Origin: Ahaetulla prasina
Lineage: Eukaryota; Chordata; Lepidosauria; Squamata; Colubridae
Direction: 5' to 3'
Assembly: GCF_028640845.1 (NCBI RefSeq)
Contig: NC_080546.1
Coordinates: 19,871,020-19,935,019, forward strand
DNA: 64,000 nt
The notes under the pieces were generated by a model, which searched no databases, had not been told where the DNA came from, and was given only the letters and a program-made list of their open reading frames with translations. Position 1 is the first letter of the stretch. Each line of letters begins with the position of its first letter. The translations under genes were made by a program, and so were the position numbers. Below, in pieces: positions 11,701 through 23,590 of this stretch.

Positions 11701-13820
11701 GGAGGAAGAGAAGAAATGGGGAAAAATGTCAGAAAGCATTTAGAAATACATTGCAATTAGTCATCTGGTTGAATAGATAAGATAGTATAAATTGCAAAGT
11801 GGCTCGCCAATTTTGACTAAACGATGCCAATTCCATCTGTTTGGATATCCATCATGATTTGCATTTATTAAAAGTAGTGGAGCCTGCATCATGTTGTCCC
11901 AACATTTGTTTATTCATTTAGATGAAATTAGAAGATTCTGCAGATACTCTTGCTTGCCAGTCAATGTAAATGATCGACCTAGACAAGAAAGCTATCAGAA
12001 CTGCCCAGTTTCTCGTGTACTCCAGTCTAGCCTGGTGCCATATGTCTTCTTGCATAGAGTTTTCAATGCACTCTAAACTCTGTAACATTAATTTTGTCAC
12101 AAAACAAGATGAAAGAAGTTAGCCTGTTAGAAACAGCTAACCTGTGAAATGCGAGCAAGAAAAACTATTCAGGTGTAAAACAATTACATTTATCATGATT
12201 AAAGAAGCAACTGTCTTTGCATCTTGATGAGGCTAAATGAATTTTTGCAGAACAGTATAGTAGGTCAGAAGTGAAATTACTAAACCAGACCTTAATAAGA
12301 AAACACAGGGAGATCTCTTGTACACATTTGAACCAAATATAATTTTTCCAATAAATGTGAGACATTAGGCATCCAAATTATGCCTTTATTGCATGTACTA
12401 ATTCTATGATAATGCCATTTTAAGTCCTTGCTACCTGAAGTGAGGGCAGAAAGATGTTTGAAAACTAATTGGTAATGTGTGATTGAGAGGGATAGCTGTG
12501 CAGACTATTGCTCGTTCTGAAAATGAAACTGGAACTTATCAAGCAATTTTCCTCCAAGAACCATTGGCAATGATCACTTTCCGAAGAGTAGCAGCATTAG
12601 AAACACTATTGAACTGCATTTCTCCATGGCAACCTAGAAACTTTAAGGATCCTTCATTACTTAAGAATGCTTAAGAATACTCCATTACTAGCTGGAAACA
12701 CTTATTAGGTCTACCACTGGAAACTAAGCTGCAGGATTTACATATGTACAGTATGCAGAAAGCAGGAGGGAAGCAAACTTCAAAAGACTGAATAGTCTTT
12801 TCTGCATTAATTATGCTCATAAGAATTACATTATTAGTTTGTCATTTAGGCTGCTCCGTCTGGCTTCTTGAAACCATTTATGCTAAGAAGATTCTGGAAT
12901 GCCAGAACCATTCCTGGACACTCTACCCTCCACCCAGTTCCCAATCCTCATTTCTTACTTATCAATATTTTATTCTTGTATGATTCACCTTCTGATTCAG
13001 CTTACAAAAATAGTGGGGTCACAGAATTGTGAAGTTGGCATTTAGACAAGTTCAGCACCCTGGACAGCACAGACGTCCATGACAAAAGACCACACAGCCT
13101 CTACATGAAGCTGTGGAGTGAGGAACAGCCCATCACTGCTGTTTCATTCTTGAATTGCTGGTACTGTTGAGACCTCTTTTCCTAAGATTTAACTGGAATC
13201 TGTCTTTACCTGGCATTATTCTATGTCCTATCCTCTAAAGTGAGAGACAAGTGATCTTAGCCTTCGCTTAGGTGACGGTTTTAGATATTTCAAGAGGAGC
13301 ACTGTGCTTCCTCAACCATCTACTATCAAGGCTAAAAGATTAATTCAATTGCTTTAATCTCATTTCTCTGGAGTTTTCGTAGCACTCTAATCATAACTCT
13401 TGTCTTCCTTTCAAAGCTATTGCAGGTTATCTAAATCTTACCTAAAGTGGAATGTCCAGGAGGTATCTGACCAATGCAGAAAAATATAAAACAAATTACT
13501 TCTTAGGATTTAGAAATTCTTCTCTTGATGCAGCCTAAAACTGTATTTCCCTTTTTATGTTATATTGTATGTTTTTAATGTCTCCCAATCCAGCAATTCC
13601 CTTTGGCAGCCATATCCCATCACTGACTTATATTCAGTTTATTCTCAATTATTATTCCAATATTTTTCCACAAGTACTATTACCAGGTCAGTCCTCACCA
13701 GTACATGTGATTTCTGATTTCTAAGATCTCCTCAAGGGTTCTTAAATTAATTCTGCTATTTTTACCTTTAAAAAAGCAACAACTGCCAAGTTCGTTTTGC
13801 ATATATTATTGCATGCCTGG
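11701..13820. other. Unassigned sequence
   Basis: About 2.1 kb of AT-rich DNA, after an A17 run (11684-11700), with small undistinguished frames on both strands. No gene or repeat family recognised. Confidence 0.4.
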
Positions 13821-13821
13821 A

Positions 13822-14060
13822 TGGCAATAGCACTTAGACTTATATATTGCTTTACAGTGCTTTACAGCCCTCTCTAAGAGGTTTACAGAGTCAGCATATT
13901 GTCCCCAACAATTTGGCTCCTCATTTTCCTGACCTCAGAAGGATGGAAGGCTGAGTCAACCTTTAGCCTGGTGAGATTTGAACAGCCAAATTGCAGGCAG
14001 CCAGCAGTCAGCAGAAGTAGCCTGCAGTACTGCACTCGATAACTACTGCGCCATATGAGT
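13822..14060 (-). mobile_element. tRNA-derived SINE, family 1
   Basis: The reverse complement reads from a tRNA-like head (GCAGTAGTTATCGAGTGCAG region near 14040) to the internal CAGCCTTCCATCCTTC segment, then the tail with AAGTGCTATTGCCATC. Same family as 20548 (+), 37157 (+), 40526 (-) and 53403 (+). No coding capacity; it would be mobilised by a LINE. Confidence 0.8.
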
Positions 14061-14350
14061 GGCTCATATTAGTTATCTCACTAATTTCCTAGCAGATCAA
14101 ATCAGTGCTCTGTTTGCTTTGTCCTCAAAGTACTTAAAAATATTGGGGAGTCCACTTCTTTAGTCTCCCTTCAAACATATCTAAATATATTATATATTAT
14201 TATAATCGTTCTCATGTCTATGTCAGCTCATTCTAACCATAGACTTTCTGACCTCACCTCTGCAGTTCCATGTCTTTGCATGGTGACTGGATGCTCTTTC
14301 CACACACCTAACAGTGTCCTTTTTGGTTGATTTGTTTTAAGATCTTTATG

Positions 14351-14944
14351 TCGGTTTGAATACTTGACTTACAACAGTTCATTTAGTGACTGTTCGAAGT
14401 AACAATGTCACGGAAAAAATTGAGTTATGACCATTTTTCACCCTTATGACCAGGGGTGGGTTTCACTTACCTTTACCACCAGTTTGCCGTGCGCGCGCAC
14501 ACTCGCTTTGCGTGTGCACATGCTATTGGAGCATGTGCCTGGCCTTCTGCATATGTGCTTTGCTTGCTCACATGCCTTCTGTGCATGTGCCCAGCCTCAA
14601 AAACATGCCTAAATAGCATGAATTGGAGCCAGGGCAGGCCCAGCCATTGGCGATCGCCGCTACCAGTTCTCCTGAACTGTTGCAAACCGACTGAATACCA
14701 CCTCTGCTTATGACCATTGTAGCATTCCCCATGGTCACGTGATCAAAATTCAGACACTTGGCAACTGAGTCATATTTATGAGGATTGCAGTGTCATGTGA
14801 TCCATCTAACTTAACAACTGCAGGGATTCACTTAGCAACGGTGGCAAGAAAGGTCATAAAATGGGGCAAAATTCACCTAACAAATGTCTCGCTTAGCAAC
14901 AGAAATGTTGGACTCAATTGTGGTTGTAAGTCGAGGACTACCTG
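14351..14944. mobile_element. TA-type short inverted-repeat element, with nested insertion
   Basis: The right end TAAGTCGAGGACTACCTG and a degenerate left end (ACTTGACTTACAACAG) are inverted repeats. Full copies at 53695 and 61569 show the same ends beside TA. A 256-bp hAT-type element lies inside (14451-14706). Removing it leaves a contiguous copy of the family. Confidence 0.75.
14451..14706. mobile_element. Short hAT-type element, nested
   Basis: CAGGGGTGGGTTTCAC at left, GAATACCACCTCTG at right, with the exact 8-bp duplication CTTATGAC (14443-14450, 14707-14714). Same family as 713-950. It is inserted into the TA-type element at 14351. Confidence 0.9.
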
Positions 14945-15289
14945 CATATTAAAAGGGAAAAAGACTTTACCTTAACAGGCCTGCCAGCTGGTTAAAATAG
15001 AAGAAAAGTTAAGGTTACAATGAGAACAAATGATGTCATTTTAGTTACCATAGTGGTGTTGATTTTTTTAAAGAAAAAAACTAGGGCAAGTCATTCTTAT
15101 GGTGGTTAGGAAATTAACTCTTATTGTTTTGAAACTGATCCAGTTTGACTGATATTTCACAATACCCTATTCAGAATTAAAGTGTACTATTCCCTGTATC
15201 AATTACAATCAAATTTCCTCCTCCCTCCAACCCCCACTCCACTTTGATATAAATTCCATGTGTTTACCTTTAATTTGCTTGCTTGTCAA
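14945..15289. other. Unassigned sequence
   Basis: No recognisable gene or repeat. Confidence 0.4.
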
Positions 15290-16313
15290 ATCCAGACCCC
15301 TTAAGCTTAGCACTGGCTCCTCACAGGGCTATGTGTTCAGTCCCTAGCTGTATTCACTGTACACACATGATTGTGTACCGTCAGACCCATCTACTGTGAT
15401 CATTAAGTTGGCAGACGACACCACCATATTGGGTCTTATTACAGGTGGAGACAAAACAGCATACGGGGGAGGTTCAAAAACTTTTAAACACATGGTGCTT
15501 AAAAAACAACCTGCACCTGAACACCAGCAAGACCAAGGAGATGGTGTTGGACTTCCGGAGGAAGAGAGAGGAACCTGACCCACTTGAGGGAGGCTGTGTA
15601 GAGAGAGTTTCCTCTATTAAATTCCTGGGAGTCCATCTCAGCGAAGACCTCACCTGGAAAAACAACATGATCTAGATGGTCAGGAAGGCCCAAAGAGACT
15701 CCATTTCCTTAGGGGCTTGCATAAAAATAGGGTGGAACAACAACTGATGACCTCCTTTTACTGGTCCACAGTAGAAAGCGTCCTCACTTATTGCATCACG
15801 GTATGGCATGCCGGTTTGACAGCCGCAGATAGAAAAGCATTAAAGAGGGTGGTGAGCACAGTACAAAACATCCTGGCCTGTCCCCTGATACGACTAGATG
15901 AGATCGTTAGGGCTCACTGCCTTAGAAGAGTAAGGAAAATTCTCAGGGACGACTCTCACCCTGGTTATCACTTCTTTGCCCTCCTACTATCGGGAAGGAG
16001 ATGTAGAAGTATAGCCAGCCATACAAACAGACTGAAGAACAGTTTTTATCTGTGGGCTGTCAGACTCCTGAATGAGAAATAACTATGTAGTATGATGGAC
16101 TGCAGGGGCAGCACAATGTGTAACATGTTCACACTGGTGCAATAGGACTGGGTGTTTTGTTAATACGATTTATTGGGTTAGGGATTTTCTGTCTTCACTG
16201 TGAGTTGTATTGTGTTGGGGGAGGGTGCACTGAGGAAGCTCAACCAATCTCATTGCACATAGGCTGTGCACTGACAATAAAGTTTTGAATTGAATTGAAT
16301 TTGAATTGAATTG
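15290..16313 (+). pseudogene. L2-type LINE, RT region to 3' end
   Basis: A 5'-truncated LINE beginning inside the RT. The YSLYTHDC and LADDTTILGLI region (15345-15435) carries the catalytic Asp pair, followed by HLNTSKTKEMVLDFRR (15510-15560) and FLGVHLSEDLTWK, then the ORF2 end at 15717-16082 (LSGRRCRSIASHTNRLKNSF). At least three frameshifts break it. The 3' end is AATAAAGTTTTGAATTGAATT with a short TGAAT repeat tail to 16313. It belongs to an L2-like family distinct from that at 4607. Confidence 0.85.
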
Positions 16314-16620
16314 CTTTGTCATTTGGGGGAGCAGATTATTTGGATGTCTGCTATTTTCAAATCTGTTATTAAAATGATTTTCCTAGTTTTATTGTGCCAG
16401 ATGCTTTTGACAGATGTAGAAACCCGATTTTGTTTACCAACTTACCAACAAATGAAGCAAATGAGCACCCAGTGCCTGCTTTATATCCAGATACAGCTGA
16501 TGAGACTGTCGCTGCCTATTGAAAATAGTTTCACTAAAATATTAGCATCCACAATCTCTTCCAAATATGAAAAAGGGGTATTGATCAATGCAATTTTCTT
16601 GAACTCTCTCTCACTCTAGA

Positions 16621-16719
16621 TGAGGGCGTGTCCAACCTTGGCAACTTTAAAATTTTGAGATTTCAACTTCCAGAAATCCCGAGCCATCCACAGGAATTGC
16701 CAAGGATAGATACCCCTAG
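16621..16719. mobile_element. Palindromic short element (CAACCTTGGCAAC family)
   Basis: Starts near TGAGGGCGTGTCCAACCTTG and ends CAAGGATAGATACCCCTAG, so the two halves are imperfect inverted repeats. Related copies at 39379, 51992 and 62380. Flanks share TCTAGA. Confidence 0.6.
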
Positions 16720-16822
16720 TCTAGACCAAATCTCAAATTTCAGTATGTTTTCTCCAGTATATGTAACAATATACTTAACAAACAAGCTGTTCCATTCACA
16801 GCTGGCTAAGACTCACTTTTAG

Positions 16823-17245
16823 AATCGAATTGAATAGAATTCTTTATTGGCCAAGTGAGATTGGACACATAAGGAATTTGTCTTCGGTGCATAAGCTCTC
16901 AGTATACATAAAAAAAGCATTCATCAAGAATCATAAGATACAACACTCAGTGATAGTCGTACGATACTAAATAAGCAATCAAATCACACTAGGAAACTAA
17001 ATAAAACAATACAAATTGTAAAGATACAAGCAACAAAGTTATAGTCGTAAGTAGAAAAGGAGATAGGTAATAGCAAAGATGAGAACAATAATAGTAATAC
17101 AGCCTTACTAAATAGTTTGATAGTGTTGTGGGAATTAGATGTTTAGCAGAGTAATGGCATGCGGGAAAAAACTGTCCTTGTGTTTAGTTGTTCTGGTGTG
17201 CAATGCTCTATAATGTTGTTTTGAGGGTAGAAGTTGAAACAATTT
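16823..17245 (-). mobile_element. L2-type LINE 3' end
   Basis: Reverse-complement copy of the family at 4607. Starts GAATTCTTTATTGGCCAAG on the plus strand and runs back through the shared 3' UTR to the end of ORF2 near 17240. Confidence 0.8.
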
Positions 17246-18699
17246 AGAGAAACACCCATCCATAACTTTATCCTCTTTGATCCAAATATACATTTTTTTT
17301 CTGGCAAACTGACTCTAAATGAACATGGAAGTTTCTCTACCCTTCAAAATTTTGATGGAATTGGAATTTTGATGGAACTGGGCTTAGCTAATTATGGGCT
17401 AGTTTTACTTATCCACCCAACAAACTTTTAAAGCTGCCTCACTAAATAATAACCCATGTATGAGCTTTATACGTAATGAAAGCATTCTTGGTCTCATGCC
17501 ATAACTGGTTGGGAGAGAAGAAACTCATGCAGATCTGGAACTCAATTACAAAAGGTTCTAGATCACAATGGAAACTCAGTAAAGAGTTCCTGCTTACCAT
17601 ATACTACTTTTCCTTTTTTTGATCCTAGAATCCATCTATGCATACTGTATATAACATGAATCTTGACACTACTGAGATTTCAGTTCTCCTCTCTTCAAGC
17701 TTTCAGCTCTTGAATTGGACTCTAAATATTTCTTAATAAATGTTTGACACATGTGGCCTCTTAGCCAATTATCCATAACTTTACCCAGGACTTAATCTCC
17801 CTCAACATACATACATTCTGTAGCTGCATATGCGGGGAGGGGGGTTGTACTATTTTGTACTATGGAATATCATCCAAACATTTGTGATATCTGAAGAACA
17901 TGCCACTCAAGGATGAATGTAATTGCCCACTACTTCATCATATAGAAATGTTGGTATAGGAAAATGCAATGGTTATTCAGAATGGAATACTTTATCTCTA
18001 TAACAAAGAAGATTAAAAGTGATCTAAAATCCTTTCCCCAGGACCAAAATGTTTTTGCACTAACAGGATTTATATTTCATTTCTGAACAGTGAGATGGAA
18101 TTCACAGCTCATGATATGATCTCTCAACCTTGTATTATTTCACTGTGGTTATAAATATGGAGATGTGGTTCAGCAACTCTTAAATATTTATTAAATCAAA
18201 ACTAGTTAATGTTGTTATAGCAGTTAGTATCCAGGGCAGAGATGGCAAGAGACACGATTTTTGGTATCCTGAAAACTGGCTGGGCGAGATTCAAGTAAAA
18301 TACTTTTGCCATAATTCTGTCACTCAGAAATGTTTACTTGAATTTTAGCATAAGATTTCTTACGTTGGTATGAATTTCACCACCATCTATGATCAGCCTC
18401 CCCTGTTCCTACAAAGGAAACTGCGGTCATGGAGATTACGATGCTGGATGAATGGATATTTTGTGAACACACATTAAACTCTCATTGTTTCATTGAAACA
18501 AGGTTCACATTTGTTTTTATGATGACATTAGCATGAAGCTTGTATGTAAATGAATGAATTATTGTGATTCATTTGATTCCACAGGTAGTGCAATTAACAA
18601 TCAATTTAATAGTACAATGAATTGTATATTAAAGAGAAATATATGTTTATGGAAATCAGCATGGTTTTTCATAGCATTTGTTTGCTCCAAATAAGAAAT
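17246..18699. other. Unassigned sequence
   Basis: About 1.45 kb of AT-rich DNA with no recognised gene or family. Confidence 0.4.
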
Positions 18700-19055
18700 A
18701 TATGATAAATTGAATGGAGGGGAGAGGACAAGAGGAAAAGGGAGGAGAAGGAAGTAGAGAGGAGGAAAGGGAGACATAAATATTATAATGTTTATAAATA
18801 TTAGAACATTCTTGTAGAACCAAGAATGTTATGGTACAATTATGAAAATAATGTTTTCAACTATGATGTACAACATTATGCATTTAAAAGACACTATAAA
18901 TGTATGATTAAGAGAATATTGGTTATAATCAGGATGTATAAAACTGTGTATACTTAAAAAGGATTGGATACAGCCAGTACACTGTCATTGCAAAACTGGA
19001 AATGTGATGTATTATGAAGAAAAATGTACAATAAAAATATTTTTTTTAAAAAAGA
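18700..19055 (+). mobile_element. Possible L1-type LINE 3' UTR
   Basis: A purine-rich stretch (18713-18775) is followed by an AT-rich segment ending GTACAATAAAAATA and an A-rich tail (to 19055). This layout fits a snake L1 3' UTR, but there is no coding piece here to confirm it. Confidence 0.4.
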
Positions 19056-19560
19056 GGAATTGAATGGAAATCAAAAGCCAATCTCTAAAGTAAAGAGTAT
19101 CTATCAGTCGTATCCCAAAGTATATCAGCTTTCGCTTTGTGAACTACTTTTTGTTGATTTCCTTATCCCTGGAGCAAACCGAAGTGTGATTTTTTTTTTT
19201 TTAGAATTGATTGGAAGAATGAAAATGGTTTTGAAAAGGTTAGCTATGTTCTAGAACATTGCACTCATTTTCAGTTTCATTTTTCCACAGAACCAGAAAA
19301 ATCATCAGGACTGTTCTTAATAGTTTTCATTATTCTGTATTTCACAAGAATTTTAGCCCATTTTTCATGTCTAATGTTGCAATATCATTTGCATATTGTG
19401 TAGACACATTTGGAAGTCAGACGCCAAAATTCAAACACTTTGCATATTTTGATGTAGGAGTCAGTATGAATGCATCAGGAGAACGGTCTCTGTTTTAATA
19501 ACACTAATATAAATTTTATATTTGGTGACTCTATTGTAGTTTCCTATTCATATCCTAGGG
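19056..19560. other. Unassigned sequence
   Basis: No recognised features beyond T runs. Confidence 0.4.
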
Positions 19561-19873
19561 CAGGGGTGTCAAACTCGATTTCATTGAGGGCCACATCAGG
19601 GTTGTGTTTGACCTCAAGAGGGCTGGGGGGGGCTGGCCAGGGGCCGTGGCCAGCTCAACGTCACTCATGCTGGGGGTGCCTGTGGTAGCTCGAGCACTCT
19701 GCCAGGGAAAACAGACCCCTGACTTCCATATTTGCATATGACAGCCTCTTGCAACCCTCTGCCAGTGAAAACAGATCTTGCCAACGTTTTTGTTGGCAGA
19801 GGCACCGTGGGCCGGTCCTTCGCTGTTTCTAGGGCAGCCCCATGGGCCAAATCTAAGCACCCTGCAGGCTGCC
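19561..19873. mobile_element. hAT-type element (GGTGTCAAACTC family), one end eroded
   Basis: Left end CAGGGGTGTCAAACTC is clear. The body matches the family in the opposite orientation from 50998. The right inverted end is missing; the flank TCCTAGGG has only an approximate partner (TCCTAGGA) near 19872. Confidence 0.65.
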
Positions 19874-19917
19874 TCCTAGGACCACACTTGCAGTGCTGTC
19901 AGCTACATCACTGTATG

Positions 19918-20542
19918 TGTTGTGACTCGTCTTCCCTCCTCTTCTCAGCCGGGCCCCTCCCGTCTCCAACCGGGCCTTTTATCCGAGTCTGATAGTGAAG
20001 ATGAATGGCCTGTCATGACTCCAGCCCCCGGCCCTGGCCCCATGCCCGGAGAGGATTCAAGGAGTGAAAGGGCAAGCCCGATAAACCTCACTCATACAGC
20101 GTGTGTTCCTTTGGCTCAGCCTTCAGAGCAGGAAGCCAGCCAGGTGGTAGAATTAACCGGGCCTACTCCCTCTGACCCCTCCCTTTCCCAGACGCTGACA
20201 GCAGATCCAGCTGAAAACAATTCAGTGTGGGTGGACCCTCGCTTCCGGAGATCTGAGAGGCGACGCCAGCAGAAGGAAAGGTGGGGCAGGCCTGGATAAA
20301 TGCTGAGTCATGGAGCCACACCCCACAGCCTATATAAAGAACCTGCTTTTGGCATTTTAACCTTGAGTCAAGCAAAGTCTTATCTAGTTTGCAGATATCC
20401 GACTCTATCACTGAAGTCACAACTTGGACTCCTGCCTGCCCTGATAAACCTCGAAGGAACTTGGCAAGCTGCAAAGGCTTCGTTGCCAAGTTTGTTATGG
20501 ACTTCCTTGACTCGTTTGTCGGAGTGGAAGTGGGACACGACA
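19918..20542 (+). mobile_element. Solo LTR related to the gypsy 1 LTR
   Basis: TGTTGTGACTCG to GGGACACGACA, flanked by GTATG (19913-19917, 20543-20547). It shares its ends and layout with the LTRs of the element at 21551-27780: TATATAAA near 20331, then TTGAGTCAAGCAAAG about 30 bases downstream. An open frame from near its start (19922-20299) carries SESDSEDE early and ends RRSERRRQQKERWGRPG. It differs in sequence from the gypsy 1 LTR, so it is a sister family. Confidence 0.9.
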
Positions 20543-20547
20543 GTATG

Positions 20548-20780
20548 GAACTGCAGTGGCGCAAAGGTTAGAGTGCAGTATTGCAGGCTACTTCTGCTGA
20601 TCACCAGCTGCCAGCAGTTTGGCAGATTGAATCTCACCAGGTTGACTCAGCCTTCCATCCTTCCAAGGTCGGTAAAATGAGGAGCCAGATTGTTGGGGGC
20701 AACATGTTGACCCTGTAAACTGCTTAGAGAGGCCTGTAAAAACAGCTTGAAGCGGTATATGCTATTGCTATTGCTATATA
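20548..20780 (+). mobile_element. tRNA-derived SINE, family 1
   Basis: Head GGCGCAAAGGTTAGAGTGCAG with box-like promoter pieces, then the shared CAGCCTTCCATCCTTCC block and a GCTATTGCTATTGCTAT tail. It lies directly next to the solo LTR. Confidence 0.85.
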
Positions 20781-20802
20781 AAAGAACACAGGACATATAC
20801 CG

Positions 20803-20804
<2 letters not shown>

Positions 20805-20888
<84 letters not shown>
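20805..20888. repeat. (TA)n array
   Basis: About 80 bases of pure TA repeat. Being self-complementary, it can form a hairpin and is prone to length error. Confidence 0.95.
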
Positions 20889-21545
<657 letters not shown>

Positions 21546-21550
21546 ACTAT

Positions 21551-22066
21551 TGTTGTGTCTTGCCCGCCCTCAGAGCAGCCGGGGCCTTCTTACCTGCTCC
21601 CGCACACTGAGGAATGTATGCCTCCCGGTCCCAGTCCTGGCTCCATGCCCACACAAACTGCAGAAGGAGAATCTCCCTGCCCCAGCCCTGACTCCATGCC
21701 CAGGCAAACGGAGCAGCTAGACCCCTCCCCCTCCTCCACAGCAGGTGAGCCTGAGGAGGGTTTATTACCAACAGCTGATTGGTGTGACCCTCGCATCAGA
21801 AGATTGGAGAGGCAGAGGCTACAGAGGGAAGGGAGGGGCAGGCCTTAATGAGTGCTGAGTCATGGAGCCACACCCCATGGCCTATATAAAGGATCTACTT
21901 TCTGGCAGTCTCTGAGTCAGGCAAAAGTCAAACTTATCTTGCTGAAGTCACTTACTGGTCTCCTGCCTGCTCTGAGGACTTTGCTAGGACTTTGGGCAGA
22001 GCTGCAGAGGCAAGCCTGATTCGGATTTCCCGGACCCAGCCGTCAGCGGAGGAGTGGGACACGACA
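21551..22066 (+). repeat. Gypsy 1 5' LTR
   Basis: TGTTGTGTCTTGCCC to GGGACACGACA. U3 holds an open frame from the second base to 21848; TATATAAA is at 21883-21890. The predicted transcript start is near 21913 (TGAGTCAGGCAA). It differs from the 3' LTR by only a few bases, mainly one-base losses in runs in the 3' copy. Confidence 0.95.
21883..21890 (+). promoter_or_regulatory. LTR TATA box
   Basis: TATATAAA, 30 bases before the motif taken as the transcript start. It is kept at the equivalent place in the 3' LTR and in the solo LTRs at 19918 and 34589. Confidence 0.8.
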
Positions 22067-22990
22067 TCTTGCCTGACTCACACATCTACAAGATAGATCA
22101 CCAACAGCTGGCGCTGATTGTGCAGCAGCTACAAACAGACAACCAGCAACTGCAACAGCAAGTCGCCCAGCTGACTGCTCAACTGGCTGCTGGGAATGCC
22201 CCAGCAGTCGAACCTCCTCCTCCTCCTCCTCCTCAGCGCCACAGCCCAGTACGGTGCGGAGAAGTTCTCAGGGCGGATGGAGATGTTCCCGGCCTTCATG
22301 GCCCAGTGCCAGACCTACATGGCAATGCGGCGGGGACTTTCCAGATGACCGGGCCAGGGTGGCCTTCGTGATGAACCTGTTGTCTGGCCAGGCTGCGCAG
22401 TGGGCCACGCCCTTGGTGCTCAGGGACAGACCCTTGCTGGCGGACTACCAGGGGTTCTGGGGCAACTCGCCTGATGTATGAAGACCCTGTGCGGGCCCAG
22501 GCGGCTGCCTGGCGCCTCGGAGAGATCCAACAAGGGCCCGCCCCTCCGGGAGTACATCGCGAATTCGGTTGCTGTGCCATGATTCGGACTGGAGCGACAC
22601 GGCACTAGCGGACGCGTTCAAGAGGGGCCTTCGGAAGAGCTCCAGGGCGAGCTGGCTCGGGTGGGCGCCCGCGGACCCTCGTTGACCTGGTGCCCCTCTG
22701 CCTGCGCCTCGACACCCGTCTCCAGCAACGCCCGTCCTGTCGCCGCCCGCAACCGTCAAAGACCGTCGCCCTCCCTCGACCCGTGCCGACCCCGTCCCGG
22801 GCCACCCCGCGCTTCGTGGCCGCCGCCGAGGAGCCCATGGAGTTAGGAGCGGCCAGGCCTCGCCTGACGGCCCAGGAGCGGAGCCGGAGGCGCCAAGGGG
22901 GGCTGTGCTTGTACTGTGGGGAGCCCGGCCATTTCGCCGCCGCATGCCCCAGGAAGCATGGCGGAGCACGTACGCCCGTCCCGAATCCCG
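22054..22990 (+). pseudogene. Gypsy 1 gag, frameshifted
   Basis: Nucleocapsid/capsid-like polyprotein that packages the element RNA. An N-terminal Gln-rich coiled-coil-like stretch (about 22090-22195) is followed by a poly-Pro tract. The capsid part appears in another frame near 22350-22480 (FVMNLLSGQAAQWATPL). The zinc knuckle CLYCGEPGHFAAACP (CX2CX4HX4C) is in a third frame at 22906-22950. At least two frame changes separate these parts. No clear ATG starts the N-terminal frame. The knuckle and capsid pieces resemble sushi-type Gag. Confidence 0.8.
22069..22080 (+). other. Self-primer-type primer-binding site
   Basis: TTGCCTGACTCA begins two bases after the 5' LTR. It is the exact reverse complement of TGAGTCAGGCAA (21913-21924), the expected first bases of the transcript. 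Tf1 and its sushi relatives prime reverse transcription by folding their own 5' end onto such a site instead of using a tRNA. No tRNA-type TGG site is seen here. Confidence 0.8.
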
Positions 22991-23089
22991 GCCTGGCCAG
23001 TCGGGAAGCAGGGCAGGCCCGGCCAGGGAAACCCTAGGCCGGGCACGGACCAAGCCCCGCCAGACATGGCGGCGTGGACCCGGGCCCCT

Positions 23090-23420
23090 CGGCACCTGAT
23101 TTTGGACACCGGGTGTGGGTGGGTGACCGGCGGAAGGATCCCGGCACACGCGCTGGTGGATTCGGGGCCACCACGAACTTTATGGACCGGGCCGTGGACC
23201 ATTTTGGTGTCCCTTGGTTCCGGTAGACCCTCCGATGGCGTCGAGACCATCGACGGGAGGGAGCTGGTGGCGGACCCATTAACCGCCACGCAGCCCCTTG
23301 CGCCTCGCCATCGGGGACCACGAGGAGGCGATTCGCTTCTACGTGACGGCGGACCTCCACTTCCCAGTGATCCTCGGACTGGCCTGGCTGCGGACGCACG
23401 ACCCTCAGGTGGCCTGGTCG
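23090..23420 (+). pseudogene. Gypsy 1 protease region, frameshifted
   Basis: The aspartic protease that cleaves the polyprotein. The active-site Asp-Ser-Gly is at 23158-23168 (GTGGATTCGGGG). The frame breaks just after it, consistent with one G missing from a run. A hydrophobic downstream segment (VILGLAWLRTHDPQ near 23370) is typical of the protease-to-RT linker of this group. Confidence 0.65.
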
Positions 23421-23590
23421 CGGGCGCCATCTCGTTTCCCAGCCTGCAGTGTGTCGACCACATCCGCCACACCTCGCCCGGCCAGGGCGTCTTCACCCGG
23501 CCGTCGCCGTGCCCCTGAGCTGCAGGACTTCGCTGGCGTCTTCAGCGAAAGGAGGCGGACCGCTTACCCCGCACCGCCCCACGACTGCCC

